From: Chryseobacterium arthrosphaerae
GTDB lineage: Bacteria; Bacteroidota; Bacteroidia; Flavobacteriales; Weeksellaceae
DNA length: 64,000 nt
Reading direction: 5' to 3'
Assembly: GCF_001684965.1 (NCBI RefSeq)
Contig: NZ_MAYG01000023.1
Coordinates: 310,001 to 374,000 of the forward strand
The notes beneath the pieces were generated by a model that was given only the letters and a program-made list of their open reading frames with translations, did no database searches and was not told the DNA's origin. Shown piece by piece: positions 50,407 through 58,692 of this stretch; within the stretch, counting starts at the first letter, position 1, and every line of letters starts with the position of its first letter. The position numbers were made by a program, and so were the translations under genes.

Positions 50407-51078
50407 CTACATACTTGAATTATAGTATCCGTTTTCCACACAGAAACGGATCAGGTGAAGTTTTGTTTTCAGGCCAAGCTTTTCTGTAAGACGGTTGATG
50501 TAAGTGTCAATAGTTCTTGTACTCAGATTAAGTTTTTCCGCAATTTCTTTGTTGCTGAACCCTTCATAGCAGAATCTCATCAGCTGTATTTCGGCCGGGG
50601 AAAGCTCTTCCTGTCCCTTTTTCTGCCTGTCCATATACTCCTGCACTGCAAGGGGCTGCTGTTCCCATTCTTTGGAGTAGGCTTGGTAATCAAACTCTTC
50701 AGAAGCTATGCTGCCTTTGATAATATCTTTAATGATGGTGCTCTTTTTCTCACAATAATAGATATTGGGTATTTTGGCCAGAATATCTGCCATGTCTTCC
50801 TGGTAGGTGCCGGAATACGTGATAATAGGTGTTTCAGAATTATTTTTTCTGATGTATTTGATAGCTTCAATTCCGCTTAATACCGGCATAAACAATTCGA
50901 TGATGAACACATCTTCCTGTCTTCTGTAGATTCTGTTCACAAGTTCATGCCCATTATTACAGTCGTTCAGAAGCATATAAAAAGGATTCTCCATCAGTGT
51001 TTTGATCATTATTTTCTTAAAATAAAAATCACTGTCTGCAATTGAGAAACGCACGGTATTAGATAATATTTTACTCAT
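50407..51078 (-). CDS. NarL/LuxR-type response regulator with Glu at the phosphorylation site
   Basis: 223 aa. Receiver domain residues 8-125: VRFSIADSDFYFKK (acid pocket D15, D17), VFIIELFMPVLSGIEAI where the phospho-acceptor Asp is Glu61, TYSGT (Thr) and YCEKKS (Lys). LuxR HTH residues 155-215: LSPAEIQLMRFCYEGFSNKEI, LSTRTIDTYINRLTEKL. Glu in place of Asp often mimics the phosphorylated state. Divergent from the T6SS operon, so it is the obvious candidate regulator of TssO-TssR or Hcp. Confidence 0.88.
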   Translation of the reverse strand: MSKILSNTVRFSIADSDFYFKKIMIKTLMENPFYMLLNDCNNGHELVNRIYRRQEDVFIIELFMPVLSGIEAIKYIRKNNSETPIITYSGTYQEDMADILAKIPNIYYCEKKSTIIKDIIKGSIASEEFDYQAYSKEWEQQPLAVQEYMDRQKKGQEELSPAEIQLMRFCYEGFSNKEIAEKLNLSTRTIDTYINRLTEKLGLKTKLHLIRFCVENGYYNSSM

Positions 51079-51258
51079 TTTTCAATATCGATTTGGCGAA
51101 TGATATTTAAAATTCCGAGGCCTAATTTATGAAAAACTTATTAAAGAGGAAATTAATATTAATTTAATCAGGGTTTTCACGAAACCGGCCTGGGGAAATT
51201 ACGTATTGTGCATAAAATTTTTTTTTTATATTTTCACAGGCCAAACAAATCGCAAATT

Positions 51259-51795
51259 ATGTCTTCGAACAGGGAAAAAAAATTAAACAAATCTGACGTC
51301 AGAATAGGCATTTGGAAGTTTATTCTGTCTTTTGCTATTTTGTCAGTAGTATCATTCGCATGTCTGTTTCTCTTCTTTAAGAGCTACGACATACAGCGGG
51401 AAGGGATCAGCAAGGACTCTGAAGCCTACAAAGAACTGATGCTCCGGAGCGACGTGCTGAAAAATCAAGTTGACGAAATCTATGATAAAATGGCCCAGCT
51501 TAGTCTTAATAAGGTGGAAAATGAGGTTTTTCTCAGAACCAGTATTATGGATAACGTAAGAGACGTTAAAAATATTATGAAAGCAGACAGTGTTCAGAAT
51601 TTTAAACATTATGCTGTACTGATGAAACAGATAGAACCCATGCTGAAATTAAAAGCAGACATCATGGTTGTGGAATCCCGCAAAAAATTTGCGAAAAGGG
51701 ATCTTGAAGACTGTATGAACAAAATAGACAGAGCCAACAGCGAGCTTAGAAAGGATCCTACAAGAAATTTTACAGGAAGTAAAAGAAGAAGATAA
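51259..51795 (+). CDS. T6SS TssO-type membrane protein, first copy
   Basis: 178 aa from ATG 51259 (MSSNREKKLNK); the longer frame upstream starts outside the likely leader. One N-terminal transmembrane segment (FILSFAILSVVSFACLFLFF), then a periplasmic helical domain. Same design as the next gene and placed in the TssO-TssR order of Bacteroidota T6SS-iii; TssN/O-like inner-membrane part. First gene of the T6SS operon in the window, divergent from the response regulator. Assignment to TssO versus a sister is uncertain. Confidence 0.65.
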   Translation: MSSNREKKLNKSDVRIGIWKFILSFAILSVVSFACLFLFFKSYDIQREGISKDSEAYKELMLRSDVLKNQVDEIYDKMAQLSLNKVENEVFLRTSIMDNVRDVKNIMKADSVQNFKHYAVLMKQIEPMLKLKADIMVVESRKKFAKRDLEDCMNKIDRANSELRKDPTRNFTGSKRRR

Positions 51796-51806
51796 AAAGA
51801 AAAGAT

Positions 51807-52331
51807 ATGCAAGGACAAATCACATTATCTAAAAAGGAAAGGCATTATCAGTTTTTTTATTTAATACTGATGCTGATCACTGCCATGATATTTTTGGGCA
51901 TCATTTTTCTGAAAGGATTTGTATCTCCTTTTTCTGATGAAGATGTAAGAGGAATCCAGAACCTGGAACAGAAAGCTGAATTTGAACAGCACCAAAAAGT
52001 TATTTTACCGATCATGGACAGCACTTATACTATGATCACCAAACTTACGACTGACGGCCCGCAGCCTTTTGCTGAAAATAATATCCAGTTGGGAGTGAAT
52101 GATCTTAACAGCTATTTCAGCAACAATAACGTCATCGATATTCGAAAGGACGCCTATCCTCAGATTGCCAAATTTTACAAAATGTATTTTGAAGACAAAA
52201 AGGTAATTGCAACAACCACAGAAGATATTAAGATCTTTGAAAAGCAGGTGGAAGACTGTAGAATCGGATTTAAAGATAAACAGAACAAAATTTACGAACG
52301 CGAAAAAGACCTGAAGGCAAGAACGCAGTAG
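51807..52331 (+). CDS. tssO: T6SS membrane protein TssO
   Basis: 174 aa. One N-terminal transmembrane segment (FFYLILMLITAMIFLGIIFLKGF; 23 residues), then SPFSDEDVRGIQNLEQKAEF and a C-terminal helix KIFEKQVEDCRIGFKDKQNKI. This is the length and topology of TssO, a component of the subtype-iii membrane complex that replaces TssJLM. 11 nt after the previous gene, 54 nt before the PKD gene. Confidence 0.8.
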   Translation: MQGQITLSKKERHYQFFYLILMLITAMIFLGIIFLKGFVSPFSDEDVRGIQNLEQKAEFEQHQKVILPIMDSTYTMITKLTTDGPQPFAENNIQLGVNDLNSYFSNNNVIDIRKDAYPQIAKFYKMYFEDKKVIATTTEDIKIFEKQVEDCRIGFKDKQNKIYEREKDLKARTQ

Positions 52332-52385
52332 GGAAAGCATGGAAATACTAGGAACTAAAAATAAAACACATCACAATTATTAACT

Positions 52386-53297
52386 ATGAATTATTTTCAA
52401 AAGAACAAGAAGAACATTATTATTGGTGTTATAGCAACATTGCTCATTGCGGCACTGGTTGCTTTGTGGCTGCAGAAAAAAGTGATTCACTCTGCCGATG
52501 ATATTGTTGGAGTGGTTTACCCTAACTCTCTGGCAGTAGGAGATACCCTTTTATTTGAAGATAAAACCCAATTTGCAAAAACCAAAAGATGGAATTTCGG
52601 AGACGGTACAACTTCTGATAAAAGCAATGGTATACACTTCTACAATAAACCCGGATATTACCAGGTAAGTTTGATCATAGACAACAAGTATACGAAGTCT
52701 TTCCCGGTAATGGTAAACGCAAGAAGCATCCAGAAAGCCAAAGATACGGCACAGATCAAAACAACGATTGAGGCGCCGGCTCAGGCTATGCAGAATGAAA
52801 ATGTGTCTTTCCGCGCCGTTTCAGAAGCTAAATCGTTTGCATGGAAATTCGGGGAAACAGGAGGTACGGATGCCAAAGAAAAATTTGCTATTTATTCTTA
52901 TAAACAGCCGGGAGATTATCTGGTAACCCTGCTTACCGAAGAAAATGAAAACCCTGTCTACCACCGCATCAAAATTCTTCCTGCTTATAATGCCCTTGCG
53001 GAAGAAGAGGTATCTGTAGAAGATTCTTATGCCAAAATAGATGATGATTTCAAATACCACCTGCAGCAGATTGCTAACGGAAACAGCTTCAATATGCACT
53101 ACAACTACCTGCTGAAAACTTATCTGTGTAACAATGAAAATACAGTGGTGAAAGTAAATGACAGCAAGGTAAACAATTTTTATATGTATTGTGCAGGCCT
53201 TCAGTTTGACAAGAATACCGTAATTCAGACTGTAAAAGTGAATTTCGATGATAAGCAGAATTGCGTAACGAAAGTAGATATCAACCAAAGCAAATAA
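52386..53297 (+). CDS. T6SS-associated PKD-domain membrane protein (TssP-like)
   Basis: 303 aa. Single transmembrane segment (residues 11-30, IIIGVIATLLIAALVALWLQ), then two PKD-like beta domains: VVYPNSLAVGDTLLFED plus RWNFGDGTTSDKSNG (about 40-110) and NVSFRAVSEAKSFAWKFGETGG (about 140-200), and a C-terminal domain with four widely spaced Cys (NENTVVKV, YMYCAGLQFD, NCVTKV). Between TssO and TssR; TssP is the name used for a PKD protein in this position, but the match is from position and fold, not a measured homology. Confidence 0.7.
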   Translation: MNYFQKNKKNIIIGVIATLLIAALVALWLQKKVIHSADDIVGVVYPNSLAVGDTLLFEDKTQFAKTKRWNFGDGTTSDKSNGIHFYNKPGYYQVSLIIDNKYTKSFPVMVNARSIQKAKDTAQIKTTIEAPAQAMQNENVSFRAVSEAKSFAWKFGETGGTDAKEKFAIYSYKQPGDYLVTLLTEENENPVYHRIKILPAYNALAEEEVSVEDSYAKIDDDFKYHLQQIANGNSFNMHYNYLLKTYLCNNENTVVKVNDSKVNNFYMYCAGLQFDKNTVIQTVKVNFDDKQNCVTKVDINQSK

Positions 53298-53344
53298 TAC
53301 CGTCCGGAATTCCGGATGCGCCAATCATAAAAAGATAAAATAGG

Positions 53345-55750
53345 ATGAAAAATAAATTTCCTCTAGCAGCATATTATATAGGGTTATCAGTATTATTGAC
53401 GAGTTGCCAGGTAAAGCTTCCGTCTAAGAAAACCCCCGAGCCTTCTCAATACAGTATGGTAGACGGCTCTCCCGTAGTCAACGGATTTCCTAAAAAGTCA
53501 GTGCCTTGGATTGTGGTTTCAGACCGTTCAAGAAATACGGCTTATCTGGATAAAGATGATGAAAAGTCATACAAAGAAGTGAAATTCCTGGAGCCTCTGA
53601 TGGTGCTGAAACACAGGGACGGAATGGTAAAAGTAGCAGAATATGTTCCTGATGCTTTAATGAAAAAAGTTTCATCAAAATCCATTAAAACATATGGCTG
53701 GATTCCTGAATCCGACCTGCTTCTGTGGAACAATTCCCTGAAAAGCGAAAGAACAGGATATCCCGTAAGAGTAGCGGTAGTGCCGAACAACAGCGAAGTC
53801 ATCAGAAGTGCTGAAAGGTACTATAAAAATGACTCGATCATGGTGTTCAACTCACCAAGCCTTATTGAAACAGCCAATGTGAAAATTCCTAACGGACAGA
53901 TGGTATATGTTTACAAACAGGCTGAAAATAACAAGAGATTCCTGGTAGGGAAGAAACCCACTATTGATATAGACAGCATTGGCACCAGCCTTTACGGTTG
54001 GGTAAGTTCCAATGTGATCTCCACATGGGGTGAGCGCTCTGCCATAAAGCTGAAAAATACAACAGGAATCAGTGATACCGGTTTAGGAATCCATGAAGGG
54101 TATCCGGGCGGATCAGCATCAGATGCAGAAAACAAAACGGCAATTCTTCTTACAGATGTCAATAAAAGACCTCCGCTAGAAAATATTTTCCCGGTAACTT
54201 TACCATTGGAAGGAACCCCTACTCCTGATCTCAAGACGAAATATTTTACCAATATTTTAGATTACAGCAAGAATTACGTATTCAACGTTTTGGGTGAGGA
54301 AATTTATTTCGACCGTTATAAGGAGATTACGGAAAGAGATAAGAAAATGAATATTGTTTTTGCATTGGATATCAGTGCTGCCAATGCACCGTATGCTTCC
54401 ATTGTAAAATCATTATTACAGGATCTTCAGCTTAGATTTGAAAAACCGTCTTATTTCAGTACTGTAAAATATGGGGTGGTTTTATATAAAAATAATCCTT
54501 GCGGAAATAATGTTTCCGTTTCTAACCTGAGCACTGATTACAGCAAAATTACGACGTTTATCACTGAGAAGAGTAATGAAATGAACTGTGCGAGTAACAG
54601 CGGCTACCAGCCGGTAGGTGAGGCTCTTTCTGCAGCCGGAAACCTTCTTTCAAATGTTCCTGATGAAACCAATATCGTAGTGACTGTAGGGACCTCTGCC
54701 AGCCAGAGCGGGAATATGTACAGCGTGATAAGTTCCCTTACACAGGCTCAGGCAAGACTGATTATGTTCCAGACCAATGCAAGATCTTCAGATAACTACA
54801 ACGATTTTGTATTGATGGCAGAAAATGTGGTAACTAACACCGCAAAAAATATTGCTGAACTTAAAAAACAGAAGATCACTGACCAGTATGATGTTCTTAC
54901 CAAAAATAACTTCAGCCTGGTAGAAGGCGACGAAGGATTCTTCTCGCTGGCCTATCCTAAGCAAAGTATGTCTCAGGGCTTTGTAATCTTCCCTAAAAAA
55001 GGTGATGTTGCAACGCCTGGATTCCTGAAAAAATCTGTAGACAGCCTTATTGCACAGGTAACGGTAGATAACCAGAATATTGATAAATCACTTAATAACT
55101 ATTTCCACTCTTCTGTAGGAGCGGGTAAAACAGATGTTGATCTGAAGTACAAGTATCTGTATCCGGGGCTTACCAATCCTGTATCTGCAGGAATTGCTGC
55201 ACAGCTGATCAACTACGGAAATCCGTTCCTGGTAAAAGGATACATTCCAAAAGATCTGAAAGATTATGAGCCAGCCATAGAAAAAGGGATCCTGATTTCT
55301 GAAACAGAATATGATAATCTGAAAGCTTTCTACACAGAAGTATATAAGAATACCGAAGCAGATCGTCCGAACTTTAACCAGGCAAAAGCCGTGAAGGAAT
55401 ATGTGAAACTGCTGAAGAAGTACAATCCTACCATTAAATTCCTGGATAAAGGAGAGCTTTATGAGCTGCCAATGTCCTATGCAATTGGAATGAGTACAGG
55501 ATTCGACCTTTCAGAAGAAGAACTGATGGCGAAATATAAGCTGAAGGGATGGAAAAAATCAAAAGTAGTTCCTAGTGAGACCGTAAGAAATTATTTCCAG
55601 CATTATAAAAATCTGGCAGACAGAATGCTTGCCAACAGAAATAATCCTGCAGTAAAAATTCAGCAGAACGGACAGACATTCTACTGGCTTAATGAATACT
55701 TTACCCCAACAAGGATCCCAAGAGAACAGCCGGAGTATACTAAACATTAA
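53345..55750 (+). CDS. tssR: T6SS protein TssR
   Basis: 801 aa, the size of TssR. Signal/lipobox SVLLTSC (Cys near residue 21) indicates an outer-membrane lipoprotein. The middle has a von Willebrand-A-like region (MNIVFALDISAANAPYASIV, AIVVTVGTSASQSGNMYSVI-like TNIVVTVGTSASQ). Large C-terminal domain ends NEYFTPTRIPREQPEYTKH. TssR spans the envelope with TssN, O, P and Q. Last gene before a terminator. Confidence 0.88.
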   Translation: MKNKFPLAAYYIGLSVLLTSCQVKLPSKKTPEPSQYSMVDGSPVVNGFPKKSVPWIVVSDRSRNTAYLDKDDEKSYKEVKFLEPLMVLKHRDGMVKVAEYVPDALMKKVSSKSIKTYGWIPESDLLLWNNSLKSERTGYPVRVAVVPNNSEVIRSAERYYKNDSIMVFNSPSLIETANVKIPNGQMVYVYKQAENNKRFLVGKKPTIDIDSIGTSLYGWVSSNVISTWGERSAIKLKNTTGISDTGLGIHEGYPGGSASDAENKTAILLTDVNKRPPLENIFPVTLPLEGTPTPDLKTKYFTNILDYSKNYVFNVLGEEIYFDRYKEITERDKKMNIVFALDISAANAPYASIVKSLLQDLQLRFEKPSYFSTVKYGVVLYKNNPCGNNVSVSNLSTDYSKITTFITEKSNEMNCASNSGYQPVGEALSAAGNLLSNVPDETNIVVTVGTSASQSGNMYSVISSLTQAQARLIMFQTNARSSDNYNDFVLMAENVVTNTAKNIAELKKQKITDQYDVLTKNNFSLVEGDEGFFSLAYPKQSMSQGFVIFPKKGDVATPGFLKKSVDSLIAQVTVDNQNIDKSLNNYFHSSVGAGKTDVDLKYKYLYPGLTNPVSAGIAAQLINYGNPFLVKGYIPKDLKDYEPAIEKGILISETEYDNLKAFYTEVYKNTEADRPNFNQAKAVKEYVKLLKKYNPTIKFLDKGELYELPMSYAIGMSTGFDLSEEELMAKYKLKGWKKSKVVPSETVRNYFQHYKNLADRMLANRNNPAVKIQQNGQTFYWLNEYFTPTRIPREQPEYTKH

Positions 55751-56174
55751 TTGTTAGTTTTTATAATATCAAAAGCAGGAGTTTGTACTTCTGCTTTTTT
55801 TGTTGATGAAAAACTGAAATCAGAAATTACTTTAAATAATAGACATGAATTTTCTATCCGGAATTATCTTATTGCACTCTCAGTTTTCCTTTCTCAATGT
55901 TCACTTTTTGGTTTGATTTTTACTCTGTTATTTCTCTTTATAGTGTAAAAATTATATTTTTCTTAAAATCGGGAAATAATTTAAAATGCCTTATTGACAG
56001 GAGTTGCATAGTAGTTTGTAAATCAAATATCGTAGAATTACGACAAGAAATCGTAGAACTACTACAATTTTTCAGATTTATGGTGAAAAGTTTTTTTTAG
56101 AAAAAAAGAGCCTCTATATTTGCTATACAATCACCGAATCACAAAATATTATTAACGATTAAAATTTACAAATC
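55751..56174 (+). promoter_or_regulatory. hcp leader: terminator, two 21-bp direct repeats and -7 element
   Basis: 424 bp gap. After the TssR terminator (55771-55801), 55802-56028 has no recognised feature. ATCGTAGAATTACGACAAGA (56029-56048) and ATCGTAGAACTACTACAATT (56050-56069) are near-identical direct repeats, period 21 bp (two DNA turns), each with a partial GTAG/CTAC dyad. The -7 match TATATTTG follows at 56115-56122. This is the layout of an activator array for the Hcp promoter; -33 is poor, which fits activator dependence. Confidence 0.65.
55771..55801 (+). terminator. Intrinsic terminator after tssR
   Basis: AAAAGCAGGAG / CTTCTGCTTTT hairpin (inner loop TTTGTA), then a long T-run. 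Ends the tssO-tssR operon. Confidence 0.85.
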
Positions 56175-56588
56175 ATGGCAGAAAGAAATTCGAGAGGAAT
56201 CTTAAAATTCAACAACGGCGAAGGACAGAAATTATTAAAAATGAACTACAGCGTATCGAGATCTACAGACGTATCCGGACGTGTAGCATCAGATCCTTCC
56301 AATGCATTGATCAAAGTTACAGTAGAAGCTACTGACAAATCAGACATCCTTGAAAGCTTACTGAACGGAAAATATAAGCCTACGGTAGGAGAGATTGTTT
56401 TCAACAAATCTCACGAAGAAGGAACACTGATCACCCTGAAATGGGAAAACGGATATGTGATCCAGCACGAAGTAGACTTTGACGCTATTGACAGCAACAG
56501 TATGTTGATCAGTTTCGTAATCAGTGCAGAAGGAATTGACTATGGAAACTCACGTTTCGATGGTTTATGGCCTGCAGCTGGTAAATAA
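56175..56588 (+). CDS. tssD: T6SS tube protein Hcp/TssD
   Basis: 137 aa. RGILKFNNGEGQKLLKMNYSVSRSTDVSGR is the Bacteroidota TssD start (motifs MNYSVSRSTDVSGR), then IKVTVEATDKSDILESLL, LITLKWENGYVIQHEVD and ISAEGIDYGNSRFDGLWPA. Stacks as the inner tube pushed out by sheath contraction. Own promoter with the direct-repeat array; ends at a terminator, so it is made separately and probably in excess. Confidence 0.95.
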   Translation: MAERNSRGILKFNNGEGQKLLKMNYSVSRSTDVSGRVASDPSNALIKVTVEATDKSDILESLLNGKYKPTVGEIVFNKSHEEGTLITLKWENGYVIQHEVDFDAIDSNSMLISFVISAEGIDYGNSRFDGLWPAAGK

Positions 56589-56635
56589 GCTGATGATACA
56601 TCTGAAAATTATACACATTATCAACATTCATAAGA

Positions 56636-56668
56636 AAAAGACTGTCCTTGTTAAAGACAGTCTTTTTT
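56636..56668 (+). terminator. Intrinsic terminator after hcp
   Basis: AAAAAGACTGTC / GACAGTCTTTTT hairpin followed by T-run, 48 nt after the stop. Confidence 0.85.
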
Positions 56669-56758
56669 GCCTGAAATTTTTCTTTATTTAAACTTAAGAA
56701 ATAGCTGTTTCGCAAAATATTATTATCTTTAATACTCACCAAATCAAACACAAAGCAT

Positions 56759-58690
56759 ATGAAAACCGAATTGTCAACGAAGGGACCATCTTTCCGGCCT
56801 GCTCAAAATGCAGATGCCATATCTGAGAACCATCATACAGGAATCAACCGGCTGGTAAAGCTGTCGCTGGTGGTGGAAGGTAAGATTATTAAATACTATA
56901 AACATTTCACCCTTAAGCAAAAAGCAAATCACCACCACGAATTCAATCTTATTTTAGCCCATGATGCGTTGGGAGACAGACAAAGTCATACTCTTGAAGA
57001 AGCGAATAAATTCCTTGGGAAGCGGCTCACAGCAGTGATTGCCTATAAAGATATTGAAAACAGTCCGGAAAGGAATTTTGTGGGAATCATTACCAAAGTA
57101 GGTTTCAGCCAGGAAAAGATGAGCCTTGGGAATATTGTAATTTCAGGATACAGTCCTACTATTTTGCTGGATGGAGCTCCGCATATCCAGAGTTTTGGCG
57201 GCGGACAGGCTGTTAATATGGGAATCATTGCGGAAGAAGTAATCAGACAGGGAATTGATAAAGGGCGTTTTGATATAAGAGTGGATACGAATGACTATTC
57301 TCAGATCATCTACAGCAGCCAGTATAATGAAACGCATTACAATTATCTCGCAAGGATGGCAGAAGCCTATGGCGAGCAGTTTTATTATGATGGTGAAGTA
57401 TTGCACTTCGGGAAACTTCCGCCTCAGAATAAGCCGATCAAACTGGTCTACGGAAGCAATGCGAATGATATCAGGGTAGAGCTGAAGGCTGTTCATACAA
57501 AACCACAATATTACGGTTACAACAGCAGCAAAAATGAAAAACTGACTTCAGGGGAAACACCTGTAAAACATTTGGGGGATCTTGCCCAAACAGCATACAG
57601 CCATAATGAAAATATATATAAAACGCCGGCACTTCAGGTAGCACCCATCAAAGCATCTACCCATCTGGACGTAGAACATTCCCAGAGAAGCACTGCAGGA
57701 AGTGAAGCTGTAAGTGTATTCTCAGTTTCCGGTTCTACAACAGTTCCGTTTCTGCACCCCGGTTGCGTTGCAGATGTTTATATGAGAAAACCTGACAGCA
57801 ATGAAACCTCTTATTTTACCAAAGTGATGATTACGGATGCCGTTCACGAAATTGATACCATCGGTCACTATACCGGAAGTTTTGAATCCATTGCAGCCGA
57901 CACAGGATTTTTACCCAAACCTGAATTTACAGTTCCTGTCGCACAACCTCAGATCGCAACCGTGGTAGCCAATGCAGACCCTGAAGGACAGGGAAGGGTA
58001 CAGGTAAGATTCGACTGGCAGATGAATGATACGACGCATTTTGTACGGGTTATGAGCCCGGATGCCGGAGGAACAGACAGAATTACCCAAAACCGCGGTT
58101 ATGTAGCCATTCCCGAAGTAGGAGATCAGGTTATGGTCAATTTTGTACACAATCATCCTGACAGACCTTTTGTCATGGGCGGAATGTTCCACGGCGGAAT
58201 CGGCCTTGGAGGCGGAATCGATAACCGTGTAAAATCTATCCAGACCAGGAGCGGGCACAAAGTAGTCTTTACAGAAGATGAAAGCATTATCATCACAGAT
58301 AAAAGCGGCAATGAGATCCATCTGGATACTACAGGAAGCAATATCACCATCACAGCCCCGGAAACCATGACCCTGAACTGTAAGAATATGAATATTAATG
58401 TGGGGGAGAATATGAATACAAGTGTAGGGATGAATAAATCTGACAGTATTACCATGAATCATACTGAAAGTGTAGGGATGATGAAAAATATTTCTGTGGG
58501 AACTAACTTTATGACGAATGTTGTAGGTAAAATGGTAGAATTTATTACAGGAAATAAAGAATCTCATACAGAAAAAGACAGGCTTCGGGTAAGCAATGGA
58601 AAAATAACAGCTCAAAGTACAGGTTCTTATGAGCAGCATTCTGAAAAAGAGATACAAAATAATTCAGGAGAAATATCTAAAAACCATTAA
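56759..58690 (+). CDS. tssI: T6SS spike protein VgrG/TssI
   Basis: 643 aa. gp27/gp44-like head (LVKLSLVVEGKIIKYYKHFTLKQ, RFDIRVDTNDYSQIIYSSQYNE, NYLARMAEAYGEQFYYDGE), gp5 OB-like part at residues 400-480 (PEGQGRVQVRFDWQMNDTTH, PEVGDQVMVNFVHNHPDRPFVMGG) and a C-terminal needle with repeats MNINVGENMNTSVGMNKSDS. No effector domain fused. The next gene starts 2 nt after its stop, so the effector it delivers is probably that one. No PAAR gene is seen in the window. Confidence 0.95.
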   Translation: MKTELSTKGPSFRPAQNADAISENHHTGINRLVKLSLVVEGKIIKYYKHFTLKQKANHHHEFNLILAHDALGDRQSHTLEEANKFLGKRLTAVIAYKDIENSPERNFVGIITKVGFSQEKMSLGNIVISGYSPTILLDGAPHIQSFGGGQAVNMGIIAEEVIRQGIDKGRFDIRVDTNDYSQIIYSSQYNETHYNYLARMAEAYGEQFYYDGEVLHFGKLPPQNKPIKLVYGSNANDIRVELKAVHTKPQYYGYNSSKNEKLTSGETPVKHLGDLAQTAYSHNENIYKTPALQVAPIKASTHLDVEHSQRSTAGSEAVSVFSVSGSTTVPFLHPGCVADVYMRKPDSNETSYFTKVMITDAVHEIDTIGHYTGSFESIAADTGFLPKPEFTVPVAQPQIATVVANADPEGQGRVQVRFDWQMNDTTHFVRVMSPDAGGTDRITQNRGYVAIPEVGDQVMVNFVHNHPDRPFVMGGMFHGGIGLGGGIDNRVKSIQTRSGHKVVFTEDESIIITDKSGNEIHLDTTGSNITITAPETMTLNCKNMNINVGENMNTSVGMNKSDSITMNHTESVGMMKNISVGTNFMTNVVGKMVEFITGNKESHTEKDRLRVSNGKITAQSTGSYEQHSEKEIQNNSGEISKNH

Positions 58691-58692
58691 TC

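Noticed and set aside
51208..51258. Longer start for the first TssO-like gene
   Set aside because: Upstream residues are AT-rich leader with no conserved pattern; ATG 51259 gives a normal cytoplasmic tail before the membrane helix.
52821..53324. 167-aa frame on the minus strand opposite the PKD gene
   Set aside because: Hydrophobic low-complexity shadow of the real gene.
55751..55948. 65-aa hydrophobic frame between tssR and hcp
   Set aside because: Begins in the terminator of tssR and has no start region; composition like intergenic sequence.
57911..58657. 248-aa frame on the minus strand opposite vgrG
   Set aside because: Opposite to well-conserved VgrG; His/Ile/Phe-rich, no homology pattern.
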